DNA from: Bacteroidota bacterium
GTDB taxonomy: Bacteria > Bacteroidota > Bacteroidia > NS11-12g > UBA9320
Direction: 5' to 3'
Assembly: GCA_002746305.1 (NCBI GenBank)
Contig: NVWV01000007.1
Span: 62,001-126,000 of the forward strand
Length of the DNA stretch: 64,000 nucleotides
In this document: piece by piece, positions 25,299-34,345 of the stretch
Numbering within the stretch: the stretch's first letter is position 1
Layout: every line of letters begins with the position of its first letter
Position numbers and translations under genes: made by a program
Notes under the pieces: generated by a model
Told to the model about the DNA's origin: nothing
The model's input: only the letters and a program-made list of their open reading frames with translations
Databases searched by the model: none

Positions 25299-25355
25299 AT
25301 GAAACTCTTAAAGTATCTCACTATGCTACTTTACATTAACTATGAACAACGCTAA
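25299..25355 (+). CDS. Possible 18-residue leader peptide
   Basis: ATG to TAA, encoding a short peptide MKLLKYLTMLLYINYEQR. It starts 5 bases after a -7 box and ends 15 bases before the CitE-like ATG. Such a short frame can occur by chance in AT-rich DNA and no attenuator hairpin was recognised, so this is tentative. Confidence 0.2.
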   Translation: MKLLKYLTMLLYINYEQR

Positions 25356-25370
25356 CATATCAGTACTCGC

Positions 25371-26264
25371 ATGACTCAATTTCAATTGTTTCAATGCATT
25401 CCTGCATACAAACCCGGACCCACTTCTAGATTAATTAAGTCTTTATTTAAATATAACTGTAAAATTTTATTGGATCTAGAAGATAGCATTCAAAATGTAC
25501 TGAATCCTAAATTGAACTCTTTGCTAAAGGCACAAGCTCGAAAAGATTTTATAGCCATTTTAGCATTTATACCCGAAAGAAAAATTAGTTTAAGAATTAA
25601 TAGAGTTGGCAGTGAAGAATTTGAAAATGACCTTATTCTTCTAGATCAAACTAAAAATAGAATTGAGAGCGTATTCTTACCTAAAGTTGAGTCCATGGAA
25701 GATATTTTAATTTTCCAGTCATGCACATCAAATAAGTTCAAACTAAACCTCATTCTTGAAACCAAAAAAGGAATAGAAAACATAGATCAAATCCTAAGTC
25801 CTACCTATAAAGTACTTATCGATAAAGTGTTCTTTGGGAATTATGATTATCATCTAGATTCAAATATTTTTCCAGTACATGAACAATCGTCCGATTGGTA
25901 TTGGAACACAATTAAGCAGATTATATCTAGCATAGAGCAATATGGATATGGTTTTGGTAACAGTCCTTATGCATTAATTTCTGATACTACTACTTTACAA
26001 CAATCGATGCTGAAACTTAACAAAATTTGTTCAAACCCTTATGCACTAATGTCTCTACACTTGCAACAAACCAAAGTGTTGTTCCGTACCAATACAACCC
26101 AAAACTTGGATATAAAATCTTCTGAATTTGAAGGTATTGAGGACCTTAAAACCTCATTTATAAAAAATTTACAGAAAGGGAGAAGTTTTTCTTTTGATAA
26201 TCAGCGTATCATTACTCCACAAGAATATTTCCTTGCAACAGCAAAACACAAATGCCAAGACTGA
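25371..26264 (+). CDS. CitE-like (HpcH/HpaI aldolase/citrate lyase beta) family protein
   Basis: 297 residues. The TIM-barrel motifs of the CitE family are visible: LLDLEDSI near residue 35, SLRINRVGSEEFENDL near 73-88, VFLPKVES near 100-108 (metal-binding Glu), ILETKKGIENID and FGNYDYHLD. A C-terminal tail of about 60 residues (ending in Lys-rich sequence) follows. CitE-like enzymes cleave or form malyl-, citramalyl- or related acyl-CoA or carbonyl bonds. The companion citrate lyase subunits are absent, so the substrate is unknown. Its 3' end overlaps the next gene by 13 bases. Confidence 0.7.
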   Translation: MTQFQLFQCIPAYKPGPTSRLIKSLFKYNCKILLDLEDSIQNVLNPKLNSLLKAQARKDFIAILAFIPERKISLRINRVGSEEFENDLILLDQTKNRIESVFLPKVESMEDILIFQSCTSNKFKLNLILETKKGIENIDQILSPTYKVLIDKVFFGNYDYHLDSNIFPVHEQSSDWYWNTIKQIISSIEQYGYGFGNSPYALISDTTTLQQSMLKLNKICSNPYALMSLHLQQTKVLFRTNTTQNLDIKSSEFEGIEDLKTSFIKNLQKGRSFSFDNQRIITPQEYFLATAKHKCQD

Positions 26265-27028
26265 ATATTGGATTTATGGGTGGATGCATTAGTACGCAAC
26301 CAGGAATAGAAAGAAAAGACCTGTTCTATAATAAGATGCTACATTTTTTTGAAGAGACAAAAACAGAGGTTCAATTCACAATTTCTTTAGGCAACTACCA
26401 ATCTTTTGACACTTTAAATAAAAAAAATAGCGATTTCATAAACAAGAAAGATCTTGACATAGTTTTTCTTTTTATTCGCCCATTCCCTCTAATGCCATTG
26501 CAAAAACCCTTTATCAAATACGATTCGGCAAATGGTTCAAGTAAAACAGCTATCCATCCATCTCTATTGTCAAGAAAACTAAGATGGGATAGAATACTAA
26601 CTCTTCATCAATCAACATCCCCATACTGTGAAGAAATTAAACGAAAAAAAATAGCATTACGTGACCTGAATATTGGCATTGGAATAGTGCTTGGATTACA
26701 TACTTGGGCAAACAGGTTTATACTCTCTAAAATAATAGAAACAAAGAATCTTTTTAAGCAAAAAAAAATTAAACTGTTTGTCATTTCTCCTCCTAAAAAT
26801 CCAGAATCAATGATGGCAAATAAAATATGCAAATGGACTACCGATTATCTAAAAAGACAATGTCTTAAACAGCATATTTCCTATTTAGACATCAACAAAC
26901 TCTCCATGGAGTGCTTTAAAAATGACGGAATTCATTTTAACCAAATGGGGCATTATGAACTCGGTAAAATTTTGTATAAAGAACTCAAAAAATTCATTGA
27001 ACAAGGCTCATGCATTACATCTTCTTAA
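26252..27028 (+). CDS. SGNH/GDSL-like hydrolase-fold protein
   Basis: 258 residues, no signal peptide. The N-terminus GFMGGCIST resembles block I of the SGNH fold with the nucleophile shifted to a later Ser. The C-terminal block V is clear: NDGIHFNQMGHYELG with the Asp-x-x-His pair. Middle motifs (block II Gly, block III Asn) are weak, and LDIVFLFIRPFPLMP fits the second strand. The activity may be deacetylation, acetyl transfer or esterase. Base composition is very A-rich. It overlaps the CitE-like gene and is followed by the FAD oxidoreductase at a 45-base gap. Confidence 0.5.
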   Translation: MPRLNIGFMGGCISTQPGIERKDLFYNKMLHFFEETKTEVQFTISLGNYQSFDTLNKKNSDFINKKDLDIVFLFIRPFPLMPLQKPFIKYDSANGSSKTAIHPSLLSRKLRWDRILTLHQSTSPYCEEIKRKKIALRDLNIGIGIVLGLHTWANRFILSKIIETKNLFKQKKIKLFVISPPKNPESMMANKICKWTTDYLKRQCLKQHISYLDINKLSMECFKNDGIHFNQMGHYELGKILYKELKKFIEQGSCITSS

Positions 27029-27073
27029 TTAATGTAATATGTGCGTATAATCTTAATTAGATACATTCGCCCT

Positions 27074-28195
27074 ATGAACTACTCCTATTGGGAAAAGGAA
27101 TATTTACTTGCTGATATTGACTACCTCGTCATTGGAATGGGGTTGGTCGGCTTACAAACTGCTATCAATTTAAAAGAAAAAGAGCCAACGGCCAAAGTCG
27201 TGGTCATTGACCGCCATGCTTGGGGGCTAGGAGCGAGTACACGTAATGCCGGTTTTGCATGCTTTGCCAATGTCAGCGAAATCTTGGATGACCTTCAAAA
27301 TGATACCCCAGAAAATGTATATGGTACTATAAAAAAACGATATCAAGGACTTCAAAAACTGAGAAGCAAATTTGGGGACAAGAACATCGGTTATTTGGAA
27401 AAAGGGAGTTGTGAAATCTTTACCAATGAGAACAAAACTTACCTTCTCAATGGCATTGACAGCCTACAAGGAATCAATACCATATTGTATAATGAATTGG
27501 GCCTCGACAATGTATTTACATACAAAAGCAACAACTCCCTTCCCAATACACTTGGAGCTATACACAACAACTTTGAAGGACAACTCAACACAGGAAAGAT
27601 GTACAATACCATTTATGCTTTTGCACAACAACTTGGTATTTTACTATATGGGGGAATAGAAGTAGAAAGCTGGAAAAAAGAAGATACTGTTGAAGTAAAA
27701 ACTACAGATGACCTTACCATTAAAACAAGCAACTTAATCTTCTGTACAAATGCATTTACTAGCAAACTTACAGAGGTAGATATCGCCCCATGTCGAGGAC
27801 AGGTGATTGTCAGTGAACGAGTTACAGACCTCCCTTGTGAAGGTTTGCATCACTTTGATGGTGGATATTATTACTGGCGAGATATTGATAATCGGATTCT
27901 CCTTGGTGGAGCGAGAAACAAAGATGTGTACGGAGAGACCTCATTGGAAATAGCACAAAACGAAACCATCATAACAGAACTCAAACGCTTTATGAATGAG
28001 CAAATATTTGGCAAAAAGGTGGCTATTGACTATGAGTGGAGTGGAATCATGGGAATGGGTAAAAACCAAGAAAAACTACCGATAGTTAAAGAAGTAGAAC
28101 CCAATATTTATATAGCCGTAAGGCTTGGAGGAATGGGAGTAGCTCTAAGTGCTAACGTAGCAGAGGAAGTAGTGAAGGTAATGAGTAATGAGTAA
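27074..28195 (+). CDS. FAD-dependent oxidoreductase (DAO/DadA-like)
   Basis: 373 residues from the ATG at 27074. This start is favoured over 27041 because a TACATTCG box ends five bases before it. The FAD-binding motif is DYLVIGMGLVGLQTA near residues 17-31, with an acidic strand end (VVVIDRHAWGLGASTRNAG). The late motifs GYYYWRDID, NRILLGGARNKD and RLGGMGVALSANVA fit the DAO family, which oxidises amino acids or amines and passes electrons to O2 or quinone. The exact substrate is unknown. It is separated from the SGNH-like gene by a short gap and may have its own promoter. Confidence 0.8.
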   Translation: MNYSYWEKEYLLADIDYLVIGMGLVGLQTAINLKEKEPTAKVVVIDRHAWGLGASTRNAGFACFANVSEILDDLQNDTPENVYGTIKKRYQGLQKLRSKFGDKNIGYLEKGSCEIFTNENKTYLLNGIDSLQGINTILYNELGLDNVFTYKSNNSLPNTLGAIHNNFEGQLNTGKMYNTIYAFAQQLGILLYGGIEVESWKKEDTVEVKTTDDLTIKTSNLIFCTNAFTSKLTEVDIAPCRGQVIVSERVTDLPCEGLHHFDGGYYYWRDIDNRILLGGARNKDVYGETSLEIAQNETIITELKRFMNEQIFGKKVAIDYEWSGIMGMGKNQEKLPIVKEVEPNIYIAVRLGGMGVALSANVAEEVVKVMSNE

Positions 28196-28223
28196 GCTCT
28201 GCACTTACTGCCAAATGCTTAGA

Positions 28224-29366
28224 TTAATCTCTTAAAATACTTCTGGCTATAACAATACGCTGAACCTCACTGGTCCCCTCGTAAATTTGAGTTATTTTAG
28301 CATCACGCATCATACGCTCTACATGGTATTCTTTTACAAATCCATAACCACCATGTATTTGCACTGCTTCAGTGGTGACCCACATCGCAGTTTCAGATGA
28401 GAACAATTTAGCCATACTTGCTGCTTGAAGAAAATCTTCTCCCGCATCTTTAAGAGCTGCTGCTTTTAGACAGAATAAACGTGCTGCTTCTATCCGAGTA
28501 GCCATATCCGCTAACTTAAATTGAATAATCTGGTGATTCATTATCTCCGTACCAAACGCCTTACGTACTTTAGAATATTCAAGTGCTCTTTCGTATGCAC
28601 CACTGGCTATACCTAGAGCTTGAGATGCAATACCAATACGCCCACCACTTAAAACTTGCATTGCAAATTTAAAACCGTACCCATCTTCACCTATCCTATT
28701 TGCCTTAGGCACCTTCACATCTTGAAACATAAGGGAATGTGTATCAGAACCCCTAATCCCCAATTTATCTTCTTTTTTACCTACGACAAACCCTTCCATG
28801 TCTGAAGTCACAATAAGGCAGTTTATTCCTCTATGGCCTTTTTCCACATCAGTCTGAGCCATTACTAAGAAAGTACTACCTGTTCTTCCATTGGTAATCC
28901 AGTTTTTAGTACCGTTCAGAAGGTAATGATCGCCCATATCAATAGCAGTTGTTTTTTGGCTTGTAGCATCACTGCCAGCTTCTGGTTCACTTAGGCAAAA
29001 ACCACCATGTATTTTACCGCTTGCTAGCGGCTTAAGAAATTTTTCTTTTTGTTCTTCTGTACCATGTTTCTCTAGTCCCCAACACACCAATGAGTTATTT
29101 ACACTCATTACAACACTTGCACTTGCATCCACTTTTGATATTTCCTCCATGGCAAGAACATAGCTTATAGTATCCATTCCACTACCTCCCCATTTAGGGT
29201 CTACCATCATACCAAGCATTCCGAGTTCCCCAAGTTTCTTAATCTGCTCAGCAGGAAAACGTTGCTCATTATCTCTTTCTATAACACCTGGAAGGAGTTC
29301 TGTTTCAGCAAAGTCTCTAGCAGCCTGCTGTATCATTAAATGCTCTTCTGATAATTCGAAATTCAT
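28224..29366 (-). CDS. Acyl-CoA dehydrogenase
   Basis: 380 residues from the ATG at 29366 (MNFELSEEHLMIQQAARDF); the longer reading adds only 13 residues without family match. Signatures are GGFCLSEPEAGSD, KNWITNG, LGIRGSDTH, QVLSGGRIGIASQALGIA and the C-terminal YEGTSEVQRIVIAR, with the catalytic Glu in that last segment. Its length and motifs fit short/medium-chain (butyryl-CoA-type) dehydrogenases. It performs the first oxidation of fatty acid or amino acid acyl-CoA beta-oxidation and passes electrons to ETF. No other beta-oxidation genes are adjacent. Confidence 0.93.
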   Translation of the reverse strand: MNFELSEEHLMIQQAARDFAETELLPGVIERDNEQRFPAEQIKKLGELGMLGMMVDPKWGGSGMDTISYVLAMEEISKVDASASVVMSVNNSLVCWGLEKHGTEEQKEKFLKPLASGKIHGGFCLSEPEAGSDATSQKTTAIDMGDHYLLNGTKNWITNGRTGSTFLVMAQTDVEKGHRGINCLIVTSDMEGFVVGKKEDKLGIRGSDTHSLMFQDVKVPKANRIGEDGYGFKFAMQVLSGGRIGIASQALGIASGAYERALEYSKVRKAFGTEIMNHQIIQFKLADMATRIEAARLFCLKAAALKDAGEDFLQAASMAKLFSSETAMWVTTEAVQIHGGYGFVKEYHVERMMRDAKITQIYEGTSEVQRIVIARSILRD

Positions 29367-29637
29367 GCGTATTAAATATTGGGGCAAATGTAACAGATTC
29401 ACCATCCATTTGTTCTTTTAACGTAAAAGTCCTGTCTTGATTAAATTGGGCTAAAATTACTTTTAATATCCTTCCCAAGTTTACATAATTTCATAAAAAC
29501 ATAAAACTATACTCAGAATCCAGTGTCACACAGGGTTCTAAGAAACCATATAAGTTGATAACCTCTTAATTACTTTTTCGCTTTTTCGTCTAAAAAACTA
29601 GGTTAAACCCCTGTATAGCTACTACATTGCCGTCGAT

Positions 29638-29937
29638 ATGAACAAAACAGAATTAATAAGTGCTATCAGCGATCAAGCTGGAATCACAAAAGAAGGTGCA
29701 AAAGCTGCTTTAGAAGCAACTATAGGATCAATTCAAAATGCGGTACAACAAGGAGACAAGGTATCTATCCCTGGATTCGCTACTTGGTCTGCTTCTTATA
29801 GACCTGCTAGAGATGGTAGAAACCCTAGTACTGGAAAAACTATCAAAATAGCTGATAGAGTTGCAATTAAGTTTAAAGCTGGAAAGACTTTTTCTGATGC
29901 AGTAAACAATGACAAGCTAAAAAAGCAACTGAAGTAA
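29638..29937 (+). CDS. HU-family DNA-binding protein
   Basis: 99 residues. HU fold features: MNKTELISAISDQAGI, AKAALEATIGSIQNAV, the beta-arm GFATWSASYRPARDGRNPSTGKTI and FKAGKTFSDAVN. It bends and compacts DNA. The arm lacks the usual FxVRxR pattern, but the invariant RxGRNPxTG is present. A 230-bp upstream region holds no other gene. It is transcribed alone, with a strong terminator 25 bases after the stop. Confidence 0.93.
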   Translation: MNKTELISAISDQAGITKEGAKAALEATIGSIQNAVQQGDKVSIPGFATWSASYRPARDGRNPSTGKTIKIADRVAIKFKAGKTFSDAVNNDKLKKQLK

Positions 29938-29962
29938 TTCGGTAAAAAACAACTTATTTAAA

Positions 29963-29994
29963 ATGTCTGCAATCTAATTGCAGACATTTTTTTT
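29963..29994 (+). terminator. Rho-independent terminator after HU
   Basis: A perfect 10-bp stem ATGTCTGCAA with TTGCAGACAT, loop TCTAA, and a run of about eight T. It lies 25 bases beyond the HU stop and 40 bases before the LD-carboxypeptidase ATG. Confidence 0.9.
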
Positions 29995-30034
29995 GTTTAA
30001 AAAGAAACTCATATCATTCAATATATTCGCCCCG

Positions 30035-30925
30035 ATGTATTTGAAAAAAGGAGACACCATCGCAATTGTATCACCTGCTAGAGCTATTGAAAAGGAAAAA
30101 GTTATTCCTGCAATTCGATTTTTTGAAAAACATGGACTTCATGTAGTACTTGGAGACAGCGTATATAACGTACAGAATCAAATGGCGGGAACAGATGAAG
30201 AAAAGGTTGCCGACATTCAAAAATTTATTGATGATAAAGATATTAAGGCAATTGTAAGTACCAGAGGAGGATATGGGTGCGTACGTATTATAGACCATCT
30301 AAATCTAGAGCCACTTGCGAAACAAAAAAAGTGGTTCGTAGGCTATAGTGATGTCACTGTTTTTCATTCACACATACATCAAAATTTTGGTACACCCACT
30401 CTCCATAGTACCATGCCAGTAAATATAAGCAATGAGTCAAGTCCAGAAGAGCAATTGAGTAATGAGACCATGATAGCGGCCCTCTTTGGTGAAGACATCT
30501 GTTATGATCTTCCAAAAAACGCTCTGAATAAAGAGGGAAATGCAACAGGTACTTTAATAGGGGGTAATCTGAGCATGCTTTATAGCATGTGCGGTTCTAA
30601 TTCTGATGTAGATACAAAAGGTAAAATCCTTTTCATCGAAGACTTGGACGAATACTTGTACCATGTAGATCGTATGATGATGAACCTTAAACGAACTGGG
30701 AAACTAGATAAACTTGCAGGTCTTATTGTAGGAGGGATGAGCGATATGAATGATAACACAATCCCATTTGGACATACGGCTGAAGAAATCATTTTAGCAC
30801 ATACCCAGTGCTATGATTATCCAATCTACTTTGGTTTTGAAGCTGGTCATCAAAAACCAAACAAAGCATTACGTTTTGGGATGGATGCAGAGATAAAAGA
30901 TAATCAGCTATTTTTGCCAGCATAA
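30035..30925 (+). CDS. LD-carboxypeptidase (peptidase S66)
   Basis: 296 residues from the ATG at 30035. The start is supported by the motif KKGDTIAIVSPA immediately after it and a TATATTCG box 7 bases before. Upstream in-frame codons read into the HU terminator. S66 features are STRGGYGCVRII, the nucleophile region WFVGYSDVTVFH (Ser in YSD), PTLHSTMP, GNLSMLYSMCG, LFIEDLDEYLYHVDRMM and the C-terminal FGHT/GFEAGH pair. The enzyme trims the terminal D-Ala of recycled murein tetrapeptides in the cytoplasm. Confidence 0.9.
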   Translation: MYLKKGDTIAIVSPARAIEKEKVIPAIRFFEKHGLHVVLGDSVYNVQNQMAGTDEEKVADIQKFIDDKDIKAIVSTRGGYGCVRIIDHLNLEPLAKQKKWFVGYSDVTVFHSHIHQNFGTPTLHSTMPVNISNESSPEEQLSNETMIAALFGEDICYDLPKNALNKEGNATGTLIGGNLSMLYSMCGSNSDVDTKGKILFIEDLDEYLYHVDRMMMNLKRTGKLDKLAGLIVGGMSDMNDNTIPFGHTAEEIILAHTQCYDYPIYFGFEAGHQKPNKALRFGMDAEIKDNQLFLPA

Positions 30926-30937
30926 TTTTTTTAACAA

Positions 30938-31396
30938 ATGGCAATATATCAAGCAAGTAAACAACTCACTAAATTTGTGATTTCAGGAGTCATAGCTGTC
31001 GCTGTTGATTTTGTAGTTTACTATGCCTTATCCCAGTTTGTAGGACTGCATGTTGATATAAGCAAGGGATTGAGTTTTTGCTCGGGTATGTTTGTTACCT
31101 ACAATCTCAATAAATACTGGACGTGGAGACAAACTGATAAAAACAATACAAGATTGGCTCTTTTTGCCGCCTTGTATCTTGTAGCTATGGTCATTAATAT
31201 AGCCACTAATCATTATGCCATTGATGTTATTCCAGACAGCGAATTCTTAAGTTCAATCAAAGATAGCTCGGGAAGTATTCAAGAACTCTTTGCAATTAAA
31301 ATTGACAAGGTAATGGCCTTTATCATAGCCACTGGTCTAAGTGCTACATTTACCTTTCTGGGGCAAAAATTTTGGTTATTTAAAGACCGAGACTAG
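30938..31396 (+). CDS. GtrA-family membrane protein
   Basis: 152 residues with four membrane segments. It has the GtrA pattern KFVISGVIAVAVDFVVYYAL, YNLNKYWTW and TFLGQKFWLF. GtrA proteins are proposed flippases for lipid-linked sugars in cell-surface polysaccharide pathways. It is 12 bases from the LD-carboxypeptidase stop. Its stop overlaps that of the convergent gene (31393). Confidence 0.85.
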   Translation: MAIYQASKQLTKFVISGVIAVAVDFVVYYALSQFVGLHVDISKGLSFCSGMFVTYNLNKYWTWRQTDKNNTRLALFAALYLVAMVINIATNHYAIDVIPDSEFLSSIKDSSGSIQELFAIKIDKVMAFIIATGLSATFTFLGQKFWLFKDRD

Positions 31397-31842
31397 TACT
31401 CTGGTCTTGTTAAGATAGTTTGGGCAATGATAGCCTGACGCAAATCAAAATCTGATTCTCCCCTTTCTTCATCCACATCTTGTATTTCAACTATATCTTC
31501 ACGAATAGTATCTATGCTTGGACCTGTATCCGAATGATGTTCATACTCCGGTCTAAAATCATACTGATGATCAACTATATCAATCTTCTTTCGTTCACGG
31601 TTGTTCTCTGTTTTAGCAACGGGTTCTGGAACTGCAACTTCAGCACTTCGCTTTGGTTCTCCGGATAGTTCTCTAAGAATATCATCCAAAGATGAACTGG
31701 TAACTAAAGGTTTTATTGGTTTTTTATTCTGTCTGGGTGCTTGATTTGTATTTTGTTGCTTTTTTTTGCTGCGACCAAACAGACGAAAGGCTAAAACTAG
31801 CCCGATGATAATGTACTTTACGTATTGTCCTAAATCGTCCAT
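31393..31842 (-). CDS. Single-pass membrane protein with disordered charged region
   Basis: 149 residues from the ATG at 31842. A membrane segment (residues 5-20, VKYIIIGLVLAFRLF) is followed by Lys/Gln-rich and then Glu/Asp-rich sequence with no fold. The ending DFDLRQAIIAQTILTRPEY has the look of a conserved C-terminal helix found in small Bacteroidota membrane proteins of unknown role. The start is 17 bases from the folK start on the opposite strand, so the promoters overlap. Confidence 0.6.
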   Translation of the reverse strand: MDDLGQYVKYIIIGLVLAFRLFGRSKKKQQNTNQAPRQNKKPIKPLVTSSSLDDILRELSGEPKRSAEVAVPEPVAKTENNRERKKIDIVDHQYDFRPEYEHHSDTGPSIDTIREDIVEIQDVDEERGESDFDLRQAIIAQTILTRPEY

Positions 31843-31859
31843 TGAGAAAAGCGAAGTTA

Positions 31860-32357
31860 ATGAAAAAAACACTGGTTTTGAGCCTTGGCTCTAATTTAGG
31901 AAATAGATACGCCTACTTACTTCAGGCTATTCATTTAATTGAGCAAAGATTTAGTTCACAAACTTCTCGTGCTCACTATTATACCACTCCTCCATGGGGT
32001 GAAGAAAACCAACCCATTTTCATCAATACTGCAATTAGTCTACAAACAGAATTAGACCTGTATTCTTGTCTTGAGGTACTCCAGTCCATCGAAAAGCAAT
32101 TGGACCGAATTAAAACCAAAAAATGGGGCCCTAGAAATATAGACATAGACATCCTATTGTACGGTAGTGAGATAATTAAAAGTCAAGAGCTTATTGTCCC
32201 TCACCCTCACTTACATCATAGACCGTTTGTACTTATTCCACTTTGTGACATTCATGGTAAAATGATGCATCCTATCTTAAAAAAATCCATGACAGCATTG
32301 GCAAAAGACATAGTGAATGACACCGTCCTTTTCACTTCAAACACAGTAAAACTATGA
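31860..32357 (+). CDS. folK: 2-amino-4-hydroxy-6-hydroxymethyldihydropteridine pyrophosphokinase
   Basis: 165 residues from the ATG at 31860. HPPK motifs: LVLSLGSNLGNR at the start, YYTTPPWG, QPIFINTAI, and WGPRNIDIDILLYG, with the two Mg-binding Asp in DIDI. The C-terminal HPHLHHRPFVLIPL is typical. It makes the pyrophosphorylated pterin for folate synthesis in the cytoplasm. The last 4 bases overlap the next gene, which suggests co-translation. Confidence 0.95.
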   Translation: MKKTLVLSLGSNLGNRYAYLLQAIHLIEQRFSSQTSRAHYYTTPPWGEENQPIFINTAISLQTELDLYSCLEVLQSIEKQLDRIKTKKWGPRNIDIDILLYGSEIIKSQELIVPHPHLHHRPFVLIPLCDIHGKMMHPILKKSMTALAKDIVNDTVLFTSNTVKL

Positions 32358-32914
32358 TACTTAGATCCCTCGGAGATATAACATATTGGAAAAAAATAAT
32401 AGCTGATGACACCGTAGAGTTCAAAATTAACCACACTTTCCAAAAACAATCATCCCTATCACAATTTGAAATAGTCAACACAAATGGCAGACAAAAACTG
32501 AGTATCCCTACTGTTAAAAAAACACGAAAAGGGAAGTATGAGCTTGTGCAAATAGACTATTCTACTAATTGGCAAATAGAACATTGGAGAAGCATTGAAA
32601 ATGCATACTTAAAATCTCCATTTTATCTCTACTATGGGTATAAAATCGAGGCTATTTTCAAACAAAATCACATAACTCTACTGGACCTTAACTGTGCACT
32701 CGTTGAAATAATCTGCAATTGTATTAAGCTAAAAAAAGAACCTATATTCAATAGGAATGAAGAAGTATACTTTGAAAAACAAGTAGGACTTTCACATTCA
32801 ATTTATCCTCAGGTATTTGATACCAAACTACCTTTTGAACAAAATCTATGTATTCTTGACTTACTATTTAATCTAGGACCAGAAACACTAGACTATCTTA
32901 GGCGGAATCACTGA
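32354..32914 (+). CDS. WbqC-family protein
   Basis: 186 residues. It shows the family's [46 protein letters not shown] and YPQVF segments. WbqC-like proteins appear in polysaccharide and envelope loci and their reaction is unsettled. It overlaps folK by ATGA. Its 3' end overlaps accA (convergent) by 17 bases. Confidence 0.8.
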   Translation: MILRSLGDITYWKKIIADDTVEFKINHTFQKQSSLSQFEIVNTNGRQKLSIPTVKKTRKGKYELVQIDYSTNWQIEHWRSIENAYLKSPFYLYYGYKIEAIFKQNHITLLDLNCALVEIICNCIKLKKEPIFNRNEEVYFEKQVGLSHSIYPQVFDTKLPFEQNLCILDLLFNLGPETLDYLRRNH

Positions 32915-33857
32915 AAGAACCCATTTTACTGAATTTCTTAATTCTAGCATTTACCAATTTCTTACTCCCCAGTTCACAGAGCTCTTTGATGTTCTTTTTC
33001 AATTCTGCTTTCAGAGTTTTAAACATCATTTCAGGATCATTGTGAGCACCACCCAAAGGTTCAGGAATTATGCCATCAATAAGCTTATTCTTCAGCATTT
33101 TATCAGATGTAAGACTCAGCACATCTGCTGCCTTTTCCTTATAATCCCAACTACGCCAAAGTATGGTTGAGCAATTTTCTGGTGAAATAACCGAGTACCA
33201 GGAATTCTCTAACATAAGAACTCTGTCTCCGACTCCTATGCCCAAAGCTCCACCACTGGCTCCTTCTCCTATCACTACACAGATAATAGGGACTTTAAGA
33301 GTCGCCATTACCATTAAGTTCTTGGCTATAGCCTCACCCTGACCTCTTTCTTCTGCCTCTAAACCTGGAAAAGCTCCAGGAGTATCGATAAGACAGATTA
33401 CTGGCATATCAAATTTCTCAGCCATTTTCATCAAACGCTTAGCTTTTCGATATCCTTCAGGATTTGGCATCCCAAAATTTCGGTACTGTCTCTCCTTTGT
33501 GTTCCGTCCTTTCTGTTGACCAATAATCATCACATTGTGATTATCAATCTTAGCAAGACCACCAATCATTGCTTTATCATCACCTACATTCCGATCACCA
33601 TGCAGTTCTACAAAGTTTTTGGTAATTGCATTGATGTAGTCCAATGTATACGGTCTCTCTGGATGACGAGATATTTGCACCTTTTGCCAACCTGTGAGGT
33701 CCTTATAAAGGTTCTTCCTTTCGTTGTTAATTTTTTTGGTAAGTTGAGCAACAGTATCACTCATATCCACCCTGCCTTTAGCATGAGTAGCTTGAGCTTT
33801 TTCTAATTGCTCAATTAGTTCTTCCAAAGGTTTTTCAAAATCTAATAATACTGCCAT
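32898..33857 (-). CDS. accA: Acetyl-CoA carboxylase carboxyltransferase subunit alpha
   Basis: 319 residues from the ATG at 33857 ([19 protein letters not shown]), the same length as E. coli AccA; the upstream reading adds 21 unmatched residues. Carboxyltransferase motifs: [50 protein letters not shown], and [20 protein letters not shown]. With AccD it moves carboxyl from biotin to acetyl-CoA to give malonyl-CoA, the first step of fatty acid synthesis. The AccD partner is not in the window. Positions after 33857 hold the promoter region and an unexplained intergenic segment. Confidence 0.95.
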   Translation of the reverse strand: MAVLLDFEKPLEELIEQLEKAQATHAKGRVDMSDTVAQLTKKINNERKNLYKDLTGWQKVQISRHPERPYTLDYINAITKNFVELHGDRNVGDDKAMIGGLAKIDNHNVMIIGQQKGRNTKERQYRNFGMPNPEGYRKAKRLMKMAEKFDMPVICLIDTPGAFPGLEAEERGQGEAIAKNLMVMATLKVPIICVVIGEGASGGALGIGVGDRVLMLENSWYSVISPENCSTILWRSWDYKEKAADVLSLTSDKMLKNKLIDGIIPEPLGGAHNDPEMMFKTLKAELKKNIKELCELGSKKLVNARIKKFSKMGSFSDSA

Positions 33858-33920
33858 AAGCCATCTTACTTGAGGTGGCAAAAGTATAAATCTAATTGAA
33901 TTGAAACAGAAAATAGTCAT

Positions 33921-34174
33921 TAAAAATTAGGCTGTCTCATAAAAAGAGCTTGCTCTTGTCCCAAGCTTAAAAGAATTGAATCACAATTGGTATATAGAAT
34001 GTCTTTTATGCAAAAAAATAAGCTGTCTCAGATTAACCTCTGAGGCAGTTTTTCTTAAATCAGGTTTGAACCACATATTATTCTAGCTTATAAAAGTGTA
34101 TCCATAGTCCTCACAAGTGAAAATATCTCAAAGTGACAATACCAACTTCTAAAAAATATGTTCAAATTGAGGAC
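33921..34174. other. Intergenic segment with IS-end-like repeats, no gene
   Basis: No open frame of note. GCTGTCTCA occurs twice, at 33931-33939 and 34022-34030. The first is followed by a TAAAAAGAGCTTGCTCTT hairpin-type sequence, the second is the left arm of a terminator-like stem. This tip resembles the ends of Bacteroidota IS elements of the IS1182 type, so the segment may be a scar. No transposase fragment was found. Confidence 0.35.
34023..34053 (+). terminator. Terminator-like hairpin between accA and tRNA-Asp
   Basis: A 10-bp stem (CTGTCTCAGA with TCTGAGGCAG, one G-T pair), loop TTAACC and five T. No gene ends upstream on the plus strand, and the reverse strand has an A-run that becomes T on that side. 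It may act bidirectionally or be an IS remnant. Confidence 0.5.
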
Positions 34175-34203
34175 AAAAAAAAGTCCCGCCGTTAAGCGAG
34201 ACT
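34175..34203 (-). terminator. Rho-independent terminator after tRNA-Asp
   Basis: Minus strand: AGTCTCGC, 6-base loop, GCGGGACT (8 bp, one G-T pair), then eight T. It begins 5 bases after the tRNA-Asp 3' end. Confidence 0.85.
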
Positions 34204-34207
34204 TCTG

Positions 34208-34281
34208 CGGTCTGGACGGGACTCGAACCCGCGACCCCCTGCGTGACAGGCAGGTATTCTAACCAACTGAACTACCAGACC
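34208..34281 (-). tRNA. tRNA-Asp (GTC)
   Basis: 74 nt on the minus strand. Acceptor GGTCTGG pairs fully with CCAGACC. The D arm is GTTC/GAAT. Anticodon stem CCTGC/GCAGG has loop CTGTCAC (anticodon GTC). T stem GCGGG/CCCGT has loop TTCGAGT. Discriminator is G, CCA not encoded. A terminator follows. Confidence 0.96.
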
Positions 34282-34345
34282 CCTTTTTCAAGGAGTGCAA
34301 ATATAATCCCCTATCAAATATTACAAATTCTTTTTTAAGTTATTT

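Noticed and set aside
29400..29637. Upstream region of HU checked for a riboswitch or small RNA
   Set aside because: No conserved core or strong hairpin was recognised; only AT-rich sequence.
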